Part shown: piece by piece, positions 1 through 7,074 of the stretch
Layout: every line of letters begins with the position of its first letter
Numbering within the stretch: the stretch's first letter is position 1
Assembly (NCBI GenBank): GCA_002369025.1
Contig: DFDV01000134.1
Coordinates: forward strand, 1 to 29,385
DNA: 29,385 nt
From: Treponema sp. UBA3819
Lineage (GTDB): Bacteria > Spirochaetota > Spirochaetia > Treponematales > Treponemataceae
Reading direction: 5' to 3'
Position numbers and translations under genes: made by a program
Notes under the pieces: model-generated
The model's database searches: none
Seen by the model: the letters and a program-made list of their open reading frames with translations, nothing else
Told to the model about the DNA's origin: nothing

Positions 1-59
1 CCAATATGCTGCATTCCAGTCGGTGACGGAGCGTATCTTACTCTAACTTCTTCTGACAT
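1..59 (-). CDS. gltX: Glutamyl-tRNA synthetase, N-terminal fragment
   Basis: Only the first 19 codons and part of the 20th are in the window; the gene runs off the left edge on the minus strand. The translated start is MSEEVRVRYAPSPTGMQHI followed by a partial Gly codon. This matches the class I aminoacyl-tRNA synthetase start of GltX/GlnS enzymes, (V)R(V)R(Y/F)APSPTG..HIG, where the final HIG is the ATP-binding HIGH signature. The R-Y-APSPTG form is typical of GluRS, which charges tRNA-Glu (and in many bacteria also tRNA-Gln). The ATG at 59 is preceded by a purine-rich ribosome binding site (GAAAGAGGA, about 7 bases upstream). The product is cytoplasmic. Whether it is discriminating or non-discriminating cannot be judged from this fragment. 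Confidence 0.9.
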   Translation of the reverse strand, partial: MSEEVRVRYAPSPTGMQHI

Positions 60-80
60 ATATAATCCTCTTTCTCTTCT

Positions 81-109
81 ATTTTATTGAAATAAGTGGA
101 TTTAGACAA
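81..109 (-). promoter_or_regulatory. Predicted sigma70-type promoter of gltX
   Basis: On the minus strand TTGTCT (complement of 104-109) and TAAAAT (complement of 81-86) are separated by exactly 17 bases. Transcription would start near 74, giving a leader of about 15 bases that contains the GAAAGAGGA ribosome binding site. The -35 box lies inside the right-hand part of a tandem 20-bp repeat, so the repeat duplicates the -35 element. Confidence 0.55.
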
Positions 110-139
110 TACAGGTGATATTTAGACAATACAGGTGGA
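100..139. repeat. Two tandem 20-bp repeats in a divergent control region
   Basis: Positions 100-119 and 120-139 are direct repeats sharing the 18-base core ATTTAGACAATACAGGTG. The period of 20 bp is about two helical turns, so both copies face the same side of DNA. They lie between the gltX promoter (minus) and the extended -10 of the response-regulator gene (plus), ending about 32 bp upstream of its predicted start point. This is a usual place for activator sites, but a recent slippage duplication is the simpler alternative. Confidence 0.85.
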
Positions 140-155
140 TTTTTTTCGGAAAATC

Positions 156-164
156 TGCTATAGT
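156..164 (+). promoter_or_regulatory. Extended -10 promoter, predicted leaderless start
   Basis: TG-C-TATAGT (TG at 156-157, hexamer at 159-164) is followed by six bases and then the ATG at 171. A start point seven bases after the hexamer would be the A of the ATG. There is no Shine-Dalgarno sequence and no good -35 box. Confidence 0.6.
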
Positions 165-170
165 CAAGCC

Positions 171-1190
171 ATGACAAACGCAAAGCCGGAAATTCTTATT
201 GTTGACGACTCTAACATGCAGGTACAGATTGCCCGAAAAACGCTCGAAAACTTTTTTGCCGTTGCCTCGGTTAATTCTGGAGAAAAATGCCTTAAGCTGA
301 TGGAAAGTTATCGTCCGCAATTGATTTTACTGGACATCGTCATGCCTGGAATGGATGGCTTTGCAGTACTGCACGCCTTAAAGGCAAATCCTGAAACAAG
401 CAGTATTCCCGTCATTTTTCTGACTGGAGACGAGCATGGCGAATCAGAACTGAGGGGCTTGCAGGAAGGTGCCATTGATTTTATCACCAAGCCTTTTGTC
501 CACGAAATTTTGCTTCAGCGCGTACGCAATACCATTGAACTGTCTCAGTTACAGCAGGATTTGCAGAAAAAAGTTGACGAGCAGACGGCAAAAAATCAGC
601 AGCTCACCAAAGAAATTTTACGGGCGCTTTCCAGCACGGTAGACGCAAAAGACCATTATACGCGGGGTCATTCATCTCGCGTGGCAAAATATGCAAAAGA
701 GATTGCCCGCCGCATGGGAAAAAGCAAGCAGTACCAGAACGACATTGAATCCATCGGTCTGCTCCATGACATCGGCAAAATCGGTGTTGCAGGCAACATA
801 ATCAGAAAAAACGGCGGTCTGAACGACAATGAATTTGAAGAAATCAAGGAACACACCATCTGGGGCTACGAAATTCTGGAAAACATCAGGACTCTGCCTG
901 GACTCGCAGTCGGTGCCCGCAGCCACCATGAACATTATGACGGCTCCGGCTACCCCGACGGACTCAAAGGCAAGCAGATTCCGGAAGAAGCACGCATTAT
1001 TGCAGTGGCCGATGTTTACGATGCGCTGACCTCAAAACGCTCCTACTCGGAGATTCGTCCGCAGGCTGTCGTTCGGGAAGAAATTGAAAAAGGCAAGGGA
1101 ACGCATTTTGACCCCGTTATTGCAGAAGTCATGCTGCGCATGATTGACGAAGACACTGATTACCAGATGAAGGAAAATCTGGGCGAATAA
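171..1190 (+). CDS. Response regulator with HD-GYP c-di-GMP phosphodiesterase domain (RpfG-like)
   Basis: A 339-residue cytoplasmic two-domain protein. Residues 8-125 form a receiver domain: acidic pair D12-D13, phospho-acceptor D55 in LLDIVMPGMDG, T85, and K107 in TKPF. A short helical linker (about 125-150) leads to an HD-GYP domain with H199-D200 in LLHDIGKIG, the paired histidines H252-H253, and GYP at 260-262 in DGSGYPDGL. These are the metal-binding and signature residues of phosphodiesterases that hydrolyse cyclic di-GMP, and the family layout matches RpfG. Phosphorylation by a partner histidine kinase should set its activity; no kinase lies in the window. I chose ATG 171, not an upstream in-frame ATG at 135, because an extended -10 ends six bases before 171. 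Members of this family often control motility, chemotaxis or surface behaviour; the target here is unknown. Confidence 0.93.
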   Translation: MTNAKPEILIVDDSNMQVQIARKTLENFFAVASVNSGEKCLKLMESYRPQLILLDIVMPGMDGFAVLHALKANPETSSIPVIFLTGDEHGESELRGLQEGAIDFITKPFVHEILLQRVRNTIELSQLQQDLQKKVDEQTAKNQQLTKEILRALSSTVDAKDHYTRGHSSRVAKYAKEIARRMGKSKQYQNDIESIGLLHDIGKIGVAGNIIRKNGGLNDNEFEEIKEHTIWGYEILENIRTLPGLAVGARSHHEHYDGSGYPDGLKGKQIPEEARIIAVADVYDALTSKRSYSEIRPQAVVREEIEKGKGTHFDPVIAEVMLRMIDEDTDYQMKENLGE

Positions 1191-1215
1191 AAAAGCAGTT
1201 CCCATTGCGTTTTTT
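1189..1215. terminator. Weak bidirectional terminator between convergent genes
   Basis: A6-GCA, an eight-base loop, then TGC-G-T6 form a short hairpin with a bulged G and U-tracts in both directions. It sits between the convergent HD-GYP gene and the M16 operon, where a shared terminator is expected. The core is only three GC-containing pairs, so the call is cautious. Confidence 0.4.
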
Positions 1216-1217
1216 CC

Positions 1218-2606
1218 CTAATTATCAAACTTAAAACGTCCGTCCTTATCTACCACTACCCAGCGGATAGGATTGACCTTTCCATTTGCGGCCCTCATGG
1301 GGGTTCTGGCAAAATATGTGCGGTAGGCGGTCAGAACCTGTTCGGCAGTAACGGCCTGCACTTCTTCCGTGCGGTGCAGATACTTTGTGGGATCTCCGTA
1401 GTTCTGCAGGGAAGAAACTATATTCGCCGCAACTCCATTTGTATCCTGAGCGGAAGAAAAAATCGCAGTAATGTATTTATTCTTGTAGTGATCCAGTCTT
1501 TCCTGTATTTCCCTCTGATCAGGGAAGGAATCAACGGCGTCATAAATGTATTTTTGCAGGTTTTCAGGCTTGCTTGCACGATAGACAGAAAGCACTCCCA
1601 GAATTTTTACACCGCCCATTATTCCAATGCCTGCGCTGTATACGGCTCCCTTTTCCTCACGCACTTGGGCAAAGAGTGCATCTTCAATGAACATGGATGC
1701 GATAACAAAGGGAACGTATTCAGGGCTGGTACGGTCGGGAGAAGAGAAATAGCCGAATGCATAACCGGAATCTCCTGCCTGCTCCAGTTTTTTGTAGACC
1801 GTCTTTCCTCCTGTCGTAAATGAAGGAATTTCTGGTCTGCTGTATTCCGCTGCGGGAATTGAAGCAAAAGCCGCTTCCAGCTTATCCAGGATGACTTTCC
1901 GAACCGGATCAGGAAGTTCTCCAACAACAACAATCTTCAGTCTCTTTGCATTCAAAAGCGTCTTGTAATGTTCCTTAACGGCATCCAGTGTAATGGCATC
2001 AAAAGATTCTTTTGTAACAACTGGTTTTGACGCATAAGGATGACCGGCAAAGGCAGTCTCCTGCATGGTAAGGGCAAGCAGACTGCTGGGCTCGGTTTGG
2101 GAACGCTGAATGTTTTCCGCATATTCCGTCTTGAGTGTGTCAAAATTTTCCGGGTTAAAGAGAGGATGTAAAAAACTGTCAGCATATATATCAAGCACGC
2201 CCTCTACGTATTTTTCTATACAGCGGAAACTATAGGTTGAATAATCATAGCCTGCACTCGATGTAATAGAAAAAGACTGTTCAAATTTGAGGCGCTGAAT
2301 ATCTGCATAGGTATACTTTTCGCTTCCGTATTCCACCATTTCCAGCACTGCCCCTTCCAGGCCGCTTTTACTTTCAGGGACTAGAGAAACTCCGCCGTCT
2401 ATAATCATGCGGACAACATAAACCTTGCCGGAATTATTTTTTTTGAAAACAACAGGAATGCCGTTTGAAAGCGTCTCTGTAGAAAAATCCGCCGCATTAG
2501 ATTCAAAATAAGATGCTGATGACGCACCTGACGCAGCGGAATTTGACGCACATGAAAGCACTGCAAAAGAAAGCAGCAGCATTCCGATATAGGCTATCTT
2601 TTTCAT
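1218..2606 (-). CDS. M16-family peptidase-like lipoprotein lacking the zinc motif
   Basis: A 462-residue lipoprotein: signal peptide with lipobox FAVLSC, lipidated Cys19, then a Ser/Ala-rich tether. The rest resembles M16B (mitochondrial-processing-peptidase/PqqL-like) proteins: an N-terminal segment with LSNGIPVVFKKN, then MIIDGGV, and a C-terminal half with VREEKGAVYSAGIGI, the usual second-domain signature. The zinc-binding HxxEH box is absent: the matching stretch (residues 82-94) reads GLEGAVLEMVEYG, without either histidine. It is therefore predicted to be the non-catalytic partner of the M16 peptidase encoded just upstream, as in two-subunit M16B enzymes. I used ATG 2606, preceded by GAGAGGTG, rather than the in-frame ATG at 2624, because it gives a clean signal peptide. 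The gap to the upstream gene is 24 bases. The substrate is unknown. Confidence 0.85.
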   Translation of the reverse strand: MKKIAYIGMLLLSFAVLSCASNSAASGASSASYFESNAADFSTETLSNGIPVVFKKNNSGKVYVVRMIIDGGVSLVPESKSGLEGAVLEMVEYGSEKYTYADIQRLKFEQSFSITSSAGYDYSTYSFRCIEKYVEGVLDIYADSFLHPLFNPENFDTLKTEYAENIQRSQTEPSSLLALTMQETAFAGHPYASKPVVTKESFDAITLDAVKEHYKTLLNAKRLKIVVVGELPDPVRKVILDKLEAAFASIPAAEYSRPEIPSFTTGGKTVYKKLEQAGDSGYAFGYFSSPDRTSPEYVPFVIASMFIEDALFAQVREEKGAVYSAGIGIMGGVKILGVLSVYRASKPENLQKYIYDAVDSFPDQREIQERLDHYKNKYITAIFSSAQDTNGVAANIVSSLQNYGDPTKYLHRTEEVQAVTAEQVLTAYRTYFARTPMRAANGKVNPIRWVVVDKDGRFKFDN

Positions 2607-2630
2607 ACGCACCTCTCTAACCATAAAGCC

Positions 2631-4073
2631 TTATTTTTTCCACCAGAAAGCATTTTCAGCATCAATGACCTGATAACCGGCTGCAGAAAAGTCTTCTTTA
2701 TTTGATTCGTACAGGCTGGGACTGACAAAAACAACAAACATACCATTCTTGCCGGCAATATATTTTTGTACAAAGGCTTTTACATCCTTTCCCTTTACAG
2801 CCTGCATTTTTTTGTCATAGGAAACAAAATAGTCCAGTCCGCTGCTGGCCCAGAGATTGGAAAGTGAGCGAAGAAATCCTTCAGCCGTCTCCAGTTCATA
2901 ATATTTTGAATTTTCCAGCATATTTTTTGCGTCAACGAGTAACTTTTCGCCAAAAAATTCATCAGTCTGCATAAGGGGTACGGCTTTGTTCATAAACACA
3001 TCAAGCCAATGCTCAGCCTTTTCCACCGGAGGACAATCATTCAGCATAACGGAAGAAAACTGGATAATTCCGCTTGCCCTTTCCGTAGAATAGTAACCGC
3101 TTATGTAATTGGCCTGAGGAATTGAAAGTTTTTCATCATTTTTCAGCAGATTTTTGAAAGGACCGTCCGGCTTCTGCAAAAGCATGCCCCACATATCCGC
3201 CCCATAGGTATCGGCGGCATCCGTTTCCGAATCAGGTCCCCGCAGATAGTAACCGACCTGAACAAAGCTGTCGCTAGATCTGGCGTCGGGATACACATAT
3301 TTTTCCAGTGATGACAGGGGAGCTTTTTCGGGGACCGGCTCAAAGGGAACTGAATCCGTTTTTTTCCAGTCGCCATAAATTTCCTGAACCAGACGGTATG
3401 CCTCATCGTGGTCTACATCGCCACCTACAAAAACAGCCGCATTGTTTGGCACATAATAGGTGCTCTGAATGTCTTTCAGTTGCTCAGCACTGGCAGCACG
3501 CACAATCTCCACCGTACCGCTGGTATCACGCCGCCATGGCTTTTGCGGAAAAAGATGTTTTCCCACCGCCGCATACATGATTCGCGAAGGATCAGTCATA
3601 TTTCCGGTGATTTCAGAAACAACGACTTCTTTTTCATTCTTCAGTTCTGCTTCTTCCATGCGGGGTGTACGGATTGCATAGGACCAGAACTCAAGCCCGT
3701 TACGAAGCATCTTTGCGGGCACAGTAAAATAGTAACTCACTTCATCAGTTGCTGTAAAACCATTCCAGTCGCTTATGCCCATTTCGTTCAGGGCCGCCAT
3801 AGTTGCCTTCTGATCCGGATACTTTGCATTTCCCTTGAACATCATGTGCTCATACAGATGAAAGAGACCGGCATTTTCTGAACTTTGGGTTACAGCTCCC
3901 GCCCGCACCGTTATCATGATAAAAGTCAGAGGAGCAGAATTATTTTCCATTACAAAAAGATTAAGTCCGTTTTCCAGTCTGTAATGATAAAGCCCCGGTA
4001 CAGACATTTTTTTTGCAGAAAGCGGAAAAAGTATAAAAAGACAGAATAAAATGAGCAGAAAACGCTTATGCAT
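2631..4073 (-). CDS. Secreted M16 zinc metallopeptidase
   Basis: 480 residues with an N-terminal hydrophobic signal (residues 3-20, possible cleavage after LSA). The zinc motif HxxEH is intact at H72-E75-H76 (HLYEHMMFKG), and the third ligand glutamate is expected near E147-E154 (NEKEVVVSE), about 75 residues on, as in the family. The product should be a periplasmic or envelope-exported M16B peptidase. Its ATG lies inside the end of psd (overlap of 8 bases) and has no evident Shine-Dalgarno sequence, so translation is probably coupled to psd. The next gene codes for an M16 homologue without the zinc ligands, and the two probably form an active/inactive heterodimer. Why they travel with phosphatidylethanolamine synthesis genes is not known; envelope quality control or processing of a surface protein are possibilities. 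Confidence 0.9.
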   Translation of the reverse strand: MHKRFLLILFCLFILFPLSAKKMSVPGLYHYRLENGLNLFVMENNSAPLTFIMITVRAGAVTQSSENAGLFHLYEHMMFKGNAKYPDQKATMAALNEMGISDWNGFTATDEVSYYFTVPAKMLRNGLEFWSYAIRTPRMEEAELKNEKEVVVSEITGNMTDPSRIMYAAVGKHLFPQKPWRRDTSGTVEIVRAASAEQLKDIQSTYYVPNNAAVFVGGDVDHDEAYRLVQEIYGDWKKTDSVPFEPVPEKAPLSSLEKYVYPDARSSDSFVQVGYYLRGPDSETDAADTYGADMWGMLLQKPDGPFKNLLKNDEKLSIPQANYISGYYSTERASGIIQFSSVMLNDCPPVEKAEHWLDVFMNKAVPLMQTDEFFGEKLLVDAKNMLENSKYYELETAEGFLRSLSNLWASSGLDYFVSYDKKMQAVKGKDVKAFVQKYIAGKNGMFVVFVSPSLYESNKEDFSAAGYQVIDAENAFWWKK

Positions 4074-4896
4074 GGAAGGAAGTGCCTATTTGCTGACCCG
4101 CACTCACCTTGTATTCAACGCCATCTCTGGTCGCCTCGGCAATCTGCGGAAGCAGCGAAATTTTATCTTTTTGAAAGAGCATGGTTATCGTTGAACCGGC
4201 AAATTCAAAGCGACCCATTTCATCGCCTTTTTTCATCGGCACATCTTCGTAATAATTATTGATGCCACCAACTACCAGTGCACCGATTTCTGTCTGAATG
4301 ACCTTTCCAAAATGCGCAGTATCAAGCGGAGTCCACATACGGCGGTTCAGCGTATAAATGGGGTACTTTTCTGCACAAATTGGCTGTACGGAATGAAGCA
4401 TACCCTTTATAAAATGATTTTTACCCTGAAAACCGTCATCAATGTAGAGATAGCGGTGATAATCAGTAGGACAGAGGCGAAAAATCAGACAGAGACCGCC
4501 GTTAAACTGGGCAGCCAGATTTTCCGTATCACCAGCAATTAAATCCGCTACCTTGTAGTGAGAGCCCTTAATGGCAAAGATTGAATTTTCATCTACAGGA
4601 TAGACACTCAGCCAGGAGTCACAGGGACTGATAAGATGCTCTGCCTCTCCGTCAAAAGAAATATCCTTCTTGCGGATAAAAAAATCGGCAAAAGACTTGA
4701 ACTTCTGTCCCTGCCAGGGAGTCAGGTCAATGCCGTGCTTTTTTGCAAATGATTTTATGAATAATGAAGAAAGTCTGGTACGAAAAAGGAAGGCTGCCAG
4801 ACCTGAATAATTGCAGTGGAGCAAAAACCAGAGAATGCAGCGTCCAAAAGTCGTTGTGTATAAGAAAGCAACGGATGAATCGTTATTGTCGCTCAT
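4066..4896 (-). CDS. psd: Phosphatidylserine decarboxylase proenzyme
   Basis: 276 residues. Psd converts phosphatidylserine to phosphatidylethanolamine at the inner membrane, using a pyruvoyl group formed by self-cleavage. The cleavage site is visible as FAGST (A233-G234-S235-T236): cutting between G234 and S235 would give a large beta chain and a 42-residue alpha chain starting with the serine-derived pyruvoyl. Other family marks are the block around CPTDYHRYLY (catalytic His) and KGDEMGRFEF before the cleavage site. The gene is separated from pssA upstream by five bases and overlaps the M16 peptidase gene by 8 bases, so the four genes look like one operon. The two enzymes together make phosphatidylethanolamine from CDP-diacylglycerol and serine. 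Confidence 0.93.
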   Translation of the reverse strand: MSDNNDSSVAFLYTTTFGRCILWFLLHCNYSGLAAFLFRTRLSSLFIKSFAKKHGIDLTPWQGQKFKSFADFFIRKKDISFDGEAEHLISPCDSWLSVYPVDENSIFAIKGSHYKVADLIAGDTENLAAQFNGGLCLIFRLCPTDYHRYLYIDDGFQGKNHFIKGMLHSVQPICAEKYPIYTLNRRMWTPLDTAHFGKVIQTEIGALVVGGINNYYEDVPMKKGDEMGRFEFAGSTITMLFQKDKISLLPQIAEATRDGVEYKVSAGQQIGTSFHA

Positions 4897-4901
4897 GCGC
4901 C

Positions 4902-5573
4902 TTACTCAAACCAGCCGATAGAAATTGCAGCCCAAACCATAAGGGCAACATCAACCACACCGATTAAAATCATAACGATTTTTCCGACAAAACCCGGCTT
5001 GGTCAATTTGAAAGGAGTAATGAATGCAATACCAACCAGAAAGGCCAGAATTGAAATGATTACGCTGGGGTCAAGAGCGCTGTTTGCATAAGTCTGCAGA
5101 AGAACAGCGAGGGCATAAAATCCCGGGAACCAGAGAGCTGCACTTGTAATGGGCATACCCCTGAATTCTGTACGGCGTGCATCAGTCTGACTGGTGCGTT
5201 CCTCTTCCTCAACGTTAAAATATGCAAGGCGGATAAGACCGCACATCATATAGAAAGCAGAAATAGCAAATTCAAGCTTGCTGCCAACCTTGAGCTGATA
5301 GACAATAATTGCGGGCAAAACGCCAAAGCAGACGAGATCGCTCAAAGAGTCAATCTGCACGCCAAATTTTTTCTGCTGAGGCGTACGGTTCTTTTTTGTT
5401 GAAGCGATTTTTCCGTCAAACATATCACAGAAACCGGAAATCATAAGGCAGACAAGAGCCGTAAAGATGTGCATTTTTCCGCCGTCAACAGCGTAGCCCA
5501 TTCCTAAAAATGCAACTACAGTTCCAATATACGTAAGAACAACAGTGTAATCGTAAACTCCAAGCAATCCCAT
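4902..5573 (-). CDS. pssA: CDP-diacylglycerol-serine O-phosphatidyltransferase
   Basis: 223-residue polytopic membrane enzyme of the CDP-alcohol phosphotransferase family (integral PssA type), making phosphatidylserine from CDP-diacylglycerol and L-serine. The signature D-xx-DG-xx-A-R...G-xxx-D-xxx-D is present as D50, D53-G54, A57, G71, D75 and D79, but the usual arginine after A57 is serine (S58). Hydrophobic segments fit about six to eight membrane passes. A strong ribosome binding site (AAGGAAAGGA) precedes ATG 5573, and a -35/-10 pair lies just upstream, so this is the first gene of the pssA-psd-M16-M16 operon. The gene directly downstream, psd, confirms the pathway. The four metal-binding aspartates are all present, which argues that the enzyme is active despite the R-to-S change. 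Confidence 0.92.
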   Translation of the reverse strand: MGLLGVYDYTVVLTYIGTVVAFLGMGYAVDGGKMHIFTALVCLMISGFCDMFDGKIASTKKNRTPQQKKFGVQIDSLSDLVCFGVLPAIIVYQLKVGSKLEFAISAFYMMCGLIRLAYFNVEEEERTSQTDARRTEFRGMPITSAALWFPGFYALAVLLQTYANSALDPSVIISILAFLVGIAFITPFKLTKPGFVGKIVMILIGVVDVALMVWAAISIGWFE

Positions 5574-5594
5574 AATCCTTTCCTTATTTTTGAT

Positions 5595-5623
5595 ATTATA
5601 AGACAGATTTTATTTTATGTCTA
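5595..5623 (-). promoter_or_regulatory. Predicted promoter of the pssA operon
   Basis: On the minus strand TAGACA (complement of 5618-5623) and TATAAT (complement of 5595-5600) are separated by exactly 17 bases. The expected start point is near 5588, giving a short leader that carries the AAGGAAAGGA ribosome binding site. Confidence 0.65.
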
Positions 5624-5630
5624 TAAGTCA

Positions 5631-5656
5631 AAAAATAAGGCGGCAAGAATGCCGCC
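5631..5656 (-). terminator. Rho-independent terminator after the substrate-binding protein gene
   Basis: The hairpin GGCGGCA-AGAA-TGCCGCC (5639-5656) has a perfect 7-bp GC-rich stem. On the minus strand it is followed by TTATTTTTT (complement of 5631-5638). It ends the transcript of the substrate-binding protein gene and separates it from the pssA operon. Confidence 0.85.
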
Positions 5657-5692
5657 CGATTTTCAAAAAATCAATAGTTTTTTGACTTGTAA

Positions 5693-6664
5693 TTACAGTT
5701 TCGGAAGAGTAATGCCAAGAGCCTTGAGAGATTCCTCGTTGTAGCTCAAATCGCATTTTTCCAGATATTCAATGGGCATGTCAGCGGGCTTCTTTTCACC
5801 CTTGAGGACTGCAACAGCCTGAACTGCAGTCTGCTTGCCAAGTTCGTAGTAGTTGATACCGTATGTTACAGCTCCGCCACTCTGAACCATTCCGTCTTCA
5901 CCAACGACTGTCGGAATCTTGTTTTCGTTTGCAACCTGTGCAACCAGAGGCATACCGGCAGCAAGCATATTGTCTGTCGGGATGTAGATTGCATCAACCT
6001 TGCCTACCAGACTCTGAGTAACCTGCTGAATTTCATTGCTGTTTGAAACTGAACCTTCAACATAGCTCAGGCCAGTGCGTTCGCAGGCAGCCTTTGCAAG
6101 TCCAATCTGGAAGATGCTGTTCTGTTCGCTTGAGCAGAACATAAGGCCAACAGTTTTTGCTTCCGGAACAATGCGTTTCAGAAGGTCAATCTGTGCAGAA
6201 ACAGGAGTCAAATCGCTGGTACCCGTTACATTGTTGCCGGGATGGGCATTTGTTTCAACCAATTTTGCAGATTCAGGATCTGTAACAGCAGTAATAAGAA
6301 GGGGAATATCCTTTGTCAGCTGAGCAACAGCCTGTGCAGCCGGAGTTGCAATAGCAAGAATCAAATCATCTTTATCATTTACCAGTTTGTTAGCGATGGT
6401 AACGCAGTTTGCCTGCTCGCCCTGTGCGTTCTGATAGTCAATAGCGATGTTTTCACCGTCTTTATAACCTGCATCTGCCAGACCATCAACAAAACCTTTG
6501 TAAGCGGCATCCAGTGCGGGATGTTCCACAAGCTGAATGATACCAATCTTCAATTTGCTGTTTTTTGATGCATCACCAGTTGAACCCGCAGCATTTTTCT
6601 TTGAACAACCAGTTGCCAAAGCAACAGCAGCCACCGCAAAAAGAACCAATACGCTCTTCTTCAT
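5693..6664 (-). CDS. ABC transporter substrate-binding lipoprotein (ABC_sub_bind / TrpX-like)
   Basis: 323 residues. The signal peptide ends in a lipobox (ALATGC, lipidated Cys20), so the protein is anchored to a membrane facing the periplasm. The mature part has the two-lobed fold of the ABC_sub_bind family (PF04392 type): KIGIIQLVEHPALD at the start, an AIATPAAQAVAQ block, VTGTSDLTPVSAQ, then DAIYIPTDNMLAAGMP in the second lobe. Characterised relatives are linked to aromatic amino acid uptake, but the ligand cannot be read from the sequence. No permease or ATPase gene is next to it in the window, so it is either an orphan receptor or shares a remote transporter. ATG 6664 is preferred over an upstream in-frame start at 6718 because it begins the signal peptide and has GTGAGG nine bases upstream. 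It follows rpmB, with a terminator between them. Confidence 0.88.
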   Translation of the reverse strand: MKKSVLVLFAVAAVALATGCSKKNAAGSTGDASKNSKLKIGIIQLVEHPALDAAYKGFVDGLADAGYKDGENIAIDYQNAQGEQANCVTIANKLVNDKDDLILAIATPAAQAVAQLTKDIPLLITAVTDPESAKLVETNAHPGNNVTGTSDLTPVSAQIDLLKRIVPEAKTVGLMFCSSEQNSIFQIGLAKAACERTGLSYVEGSVSNSNEIQQVTQSLVGKVDAIYIPTDNMLAAGMPLVAQVANENKIPTVVGEDGMVQSGGAVTYGINYYELGKQTAVQAVAVLKGEKKPADMPIEYLEKCDLSYNEESLKALGITLPKL

Positions 6665-6715
6665 TTTTTTCCTCACTTTATATATAAAATGTGGCTGAAA
6701 AATACTTCCCAGCCT

Positions 6716-6749
6716 CAAATAAAAAGCCGACCGTTACAGGTCAGCTTTT
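6716..6749 (-). terminator. Rho-independent terminator after rpmB
   Basis: On the minus strand the stem AAAAGCTGACC / GGTCGGCTTTT (one G-U pair) closes a six-base loop and runs into TTTTTATTT. It lies 21 bases after the rpmB stop codon. The plus-strand limbs are 6722-6732 and 6739-6749. Confidence 0.85.
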
Positions 6750-6769
6750 CTCTGCAAAATAAAAACGAT

Positions 6770-7000
6770 TTAGTTTGCTTTGGGTGCGCCAGCATTAGCC
6801 GGAGTTACATTGATTTTCTTTGTAACAAAACCACTGCGCAGACAGCGTGTGCACACATTGATTGTAGCAGTTGTGCCACCGAATTCTGTCTTTACCTTCA
6901 AAAGATTCGGTCTCCAGGTGCGGCGTGTGTGGTTATATGACTTACTGACTTTGTTTCCGCTCATTGAGCCTTTTCCGCAAACATCACAGCTTCTTGACAT
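6770..7000 (-). CDS. rpmB: 50S ribosomal protein L28, zinc-ribbon form
   Basis: 76 residues, starting MSRSCDVCGKG and containing the L28 core VSKSYNHTRRTWRPNLL. Two CxxC pairs, CDVC near the N-terminus and CTRC near residue 50, give the zinc-binding (C+) form of L28; many bacteria have a C- paralogue instead. L28 is part of the large ribosomal subunit. I start at ATG 7000, where AAGGTAGG lies about seven bases upstream, rather than at an in-frame ATG at 7039, which falls in the transcribed leader. A strong promoter precedes it and a terminator follows, so it is a single-gene unit. The C-terminal tail (PANAGAPKAN) is a short low-complexity extension. Confidence 0.95.
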   Translation of the reverse strand: MSRSCDVCGKGSMSGNKVSKSYNHTRRTWRPNLLKVKTEFGGTTATINVCTRCLRSGFVTKKINVTPANAGAPKAN

Positions 7001-7039
7001 ATCTATACCTACCTTAAAAGATTCTACGTGAGTTTTCAT

Positions 7040-7068
7040 AGTTTATAAAAAGAAGAAAATCATGTCAA
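7040..7068 (-). promoter_or_regulatory. Strong predicted promoter of rpmB
   Basis: A consensus -35 TTGACA (complement of 7063-7068) is exactly 17 bases from TAAACT (complement of 7040-7045). Transcription should begin near 7033, leaving a leader of about 33 bases. The -35 box lies close to the 3' end of the upstream rpoN gene (stop at 7075). Confidence 0.8.
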
Positions 7069-7074
7069 TATCTT

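Noticed and set aside
6665..6720. Possible riboswitch or T-box before the substrate-binding protein gene
   Set aside because: The leader is only about 50 bases with one weak stem; no T-box or known riboswitch core is visible.
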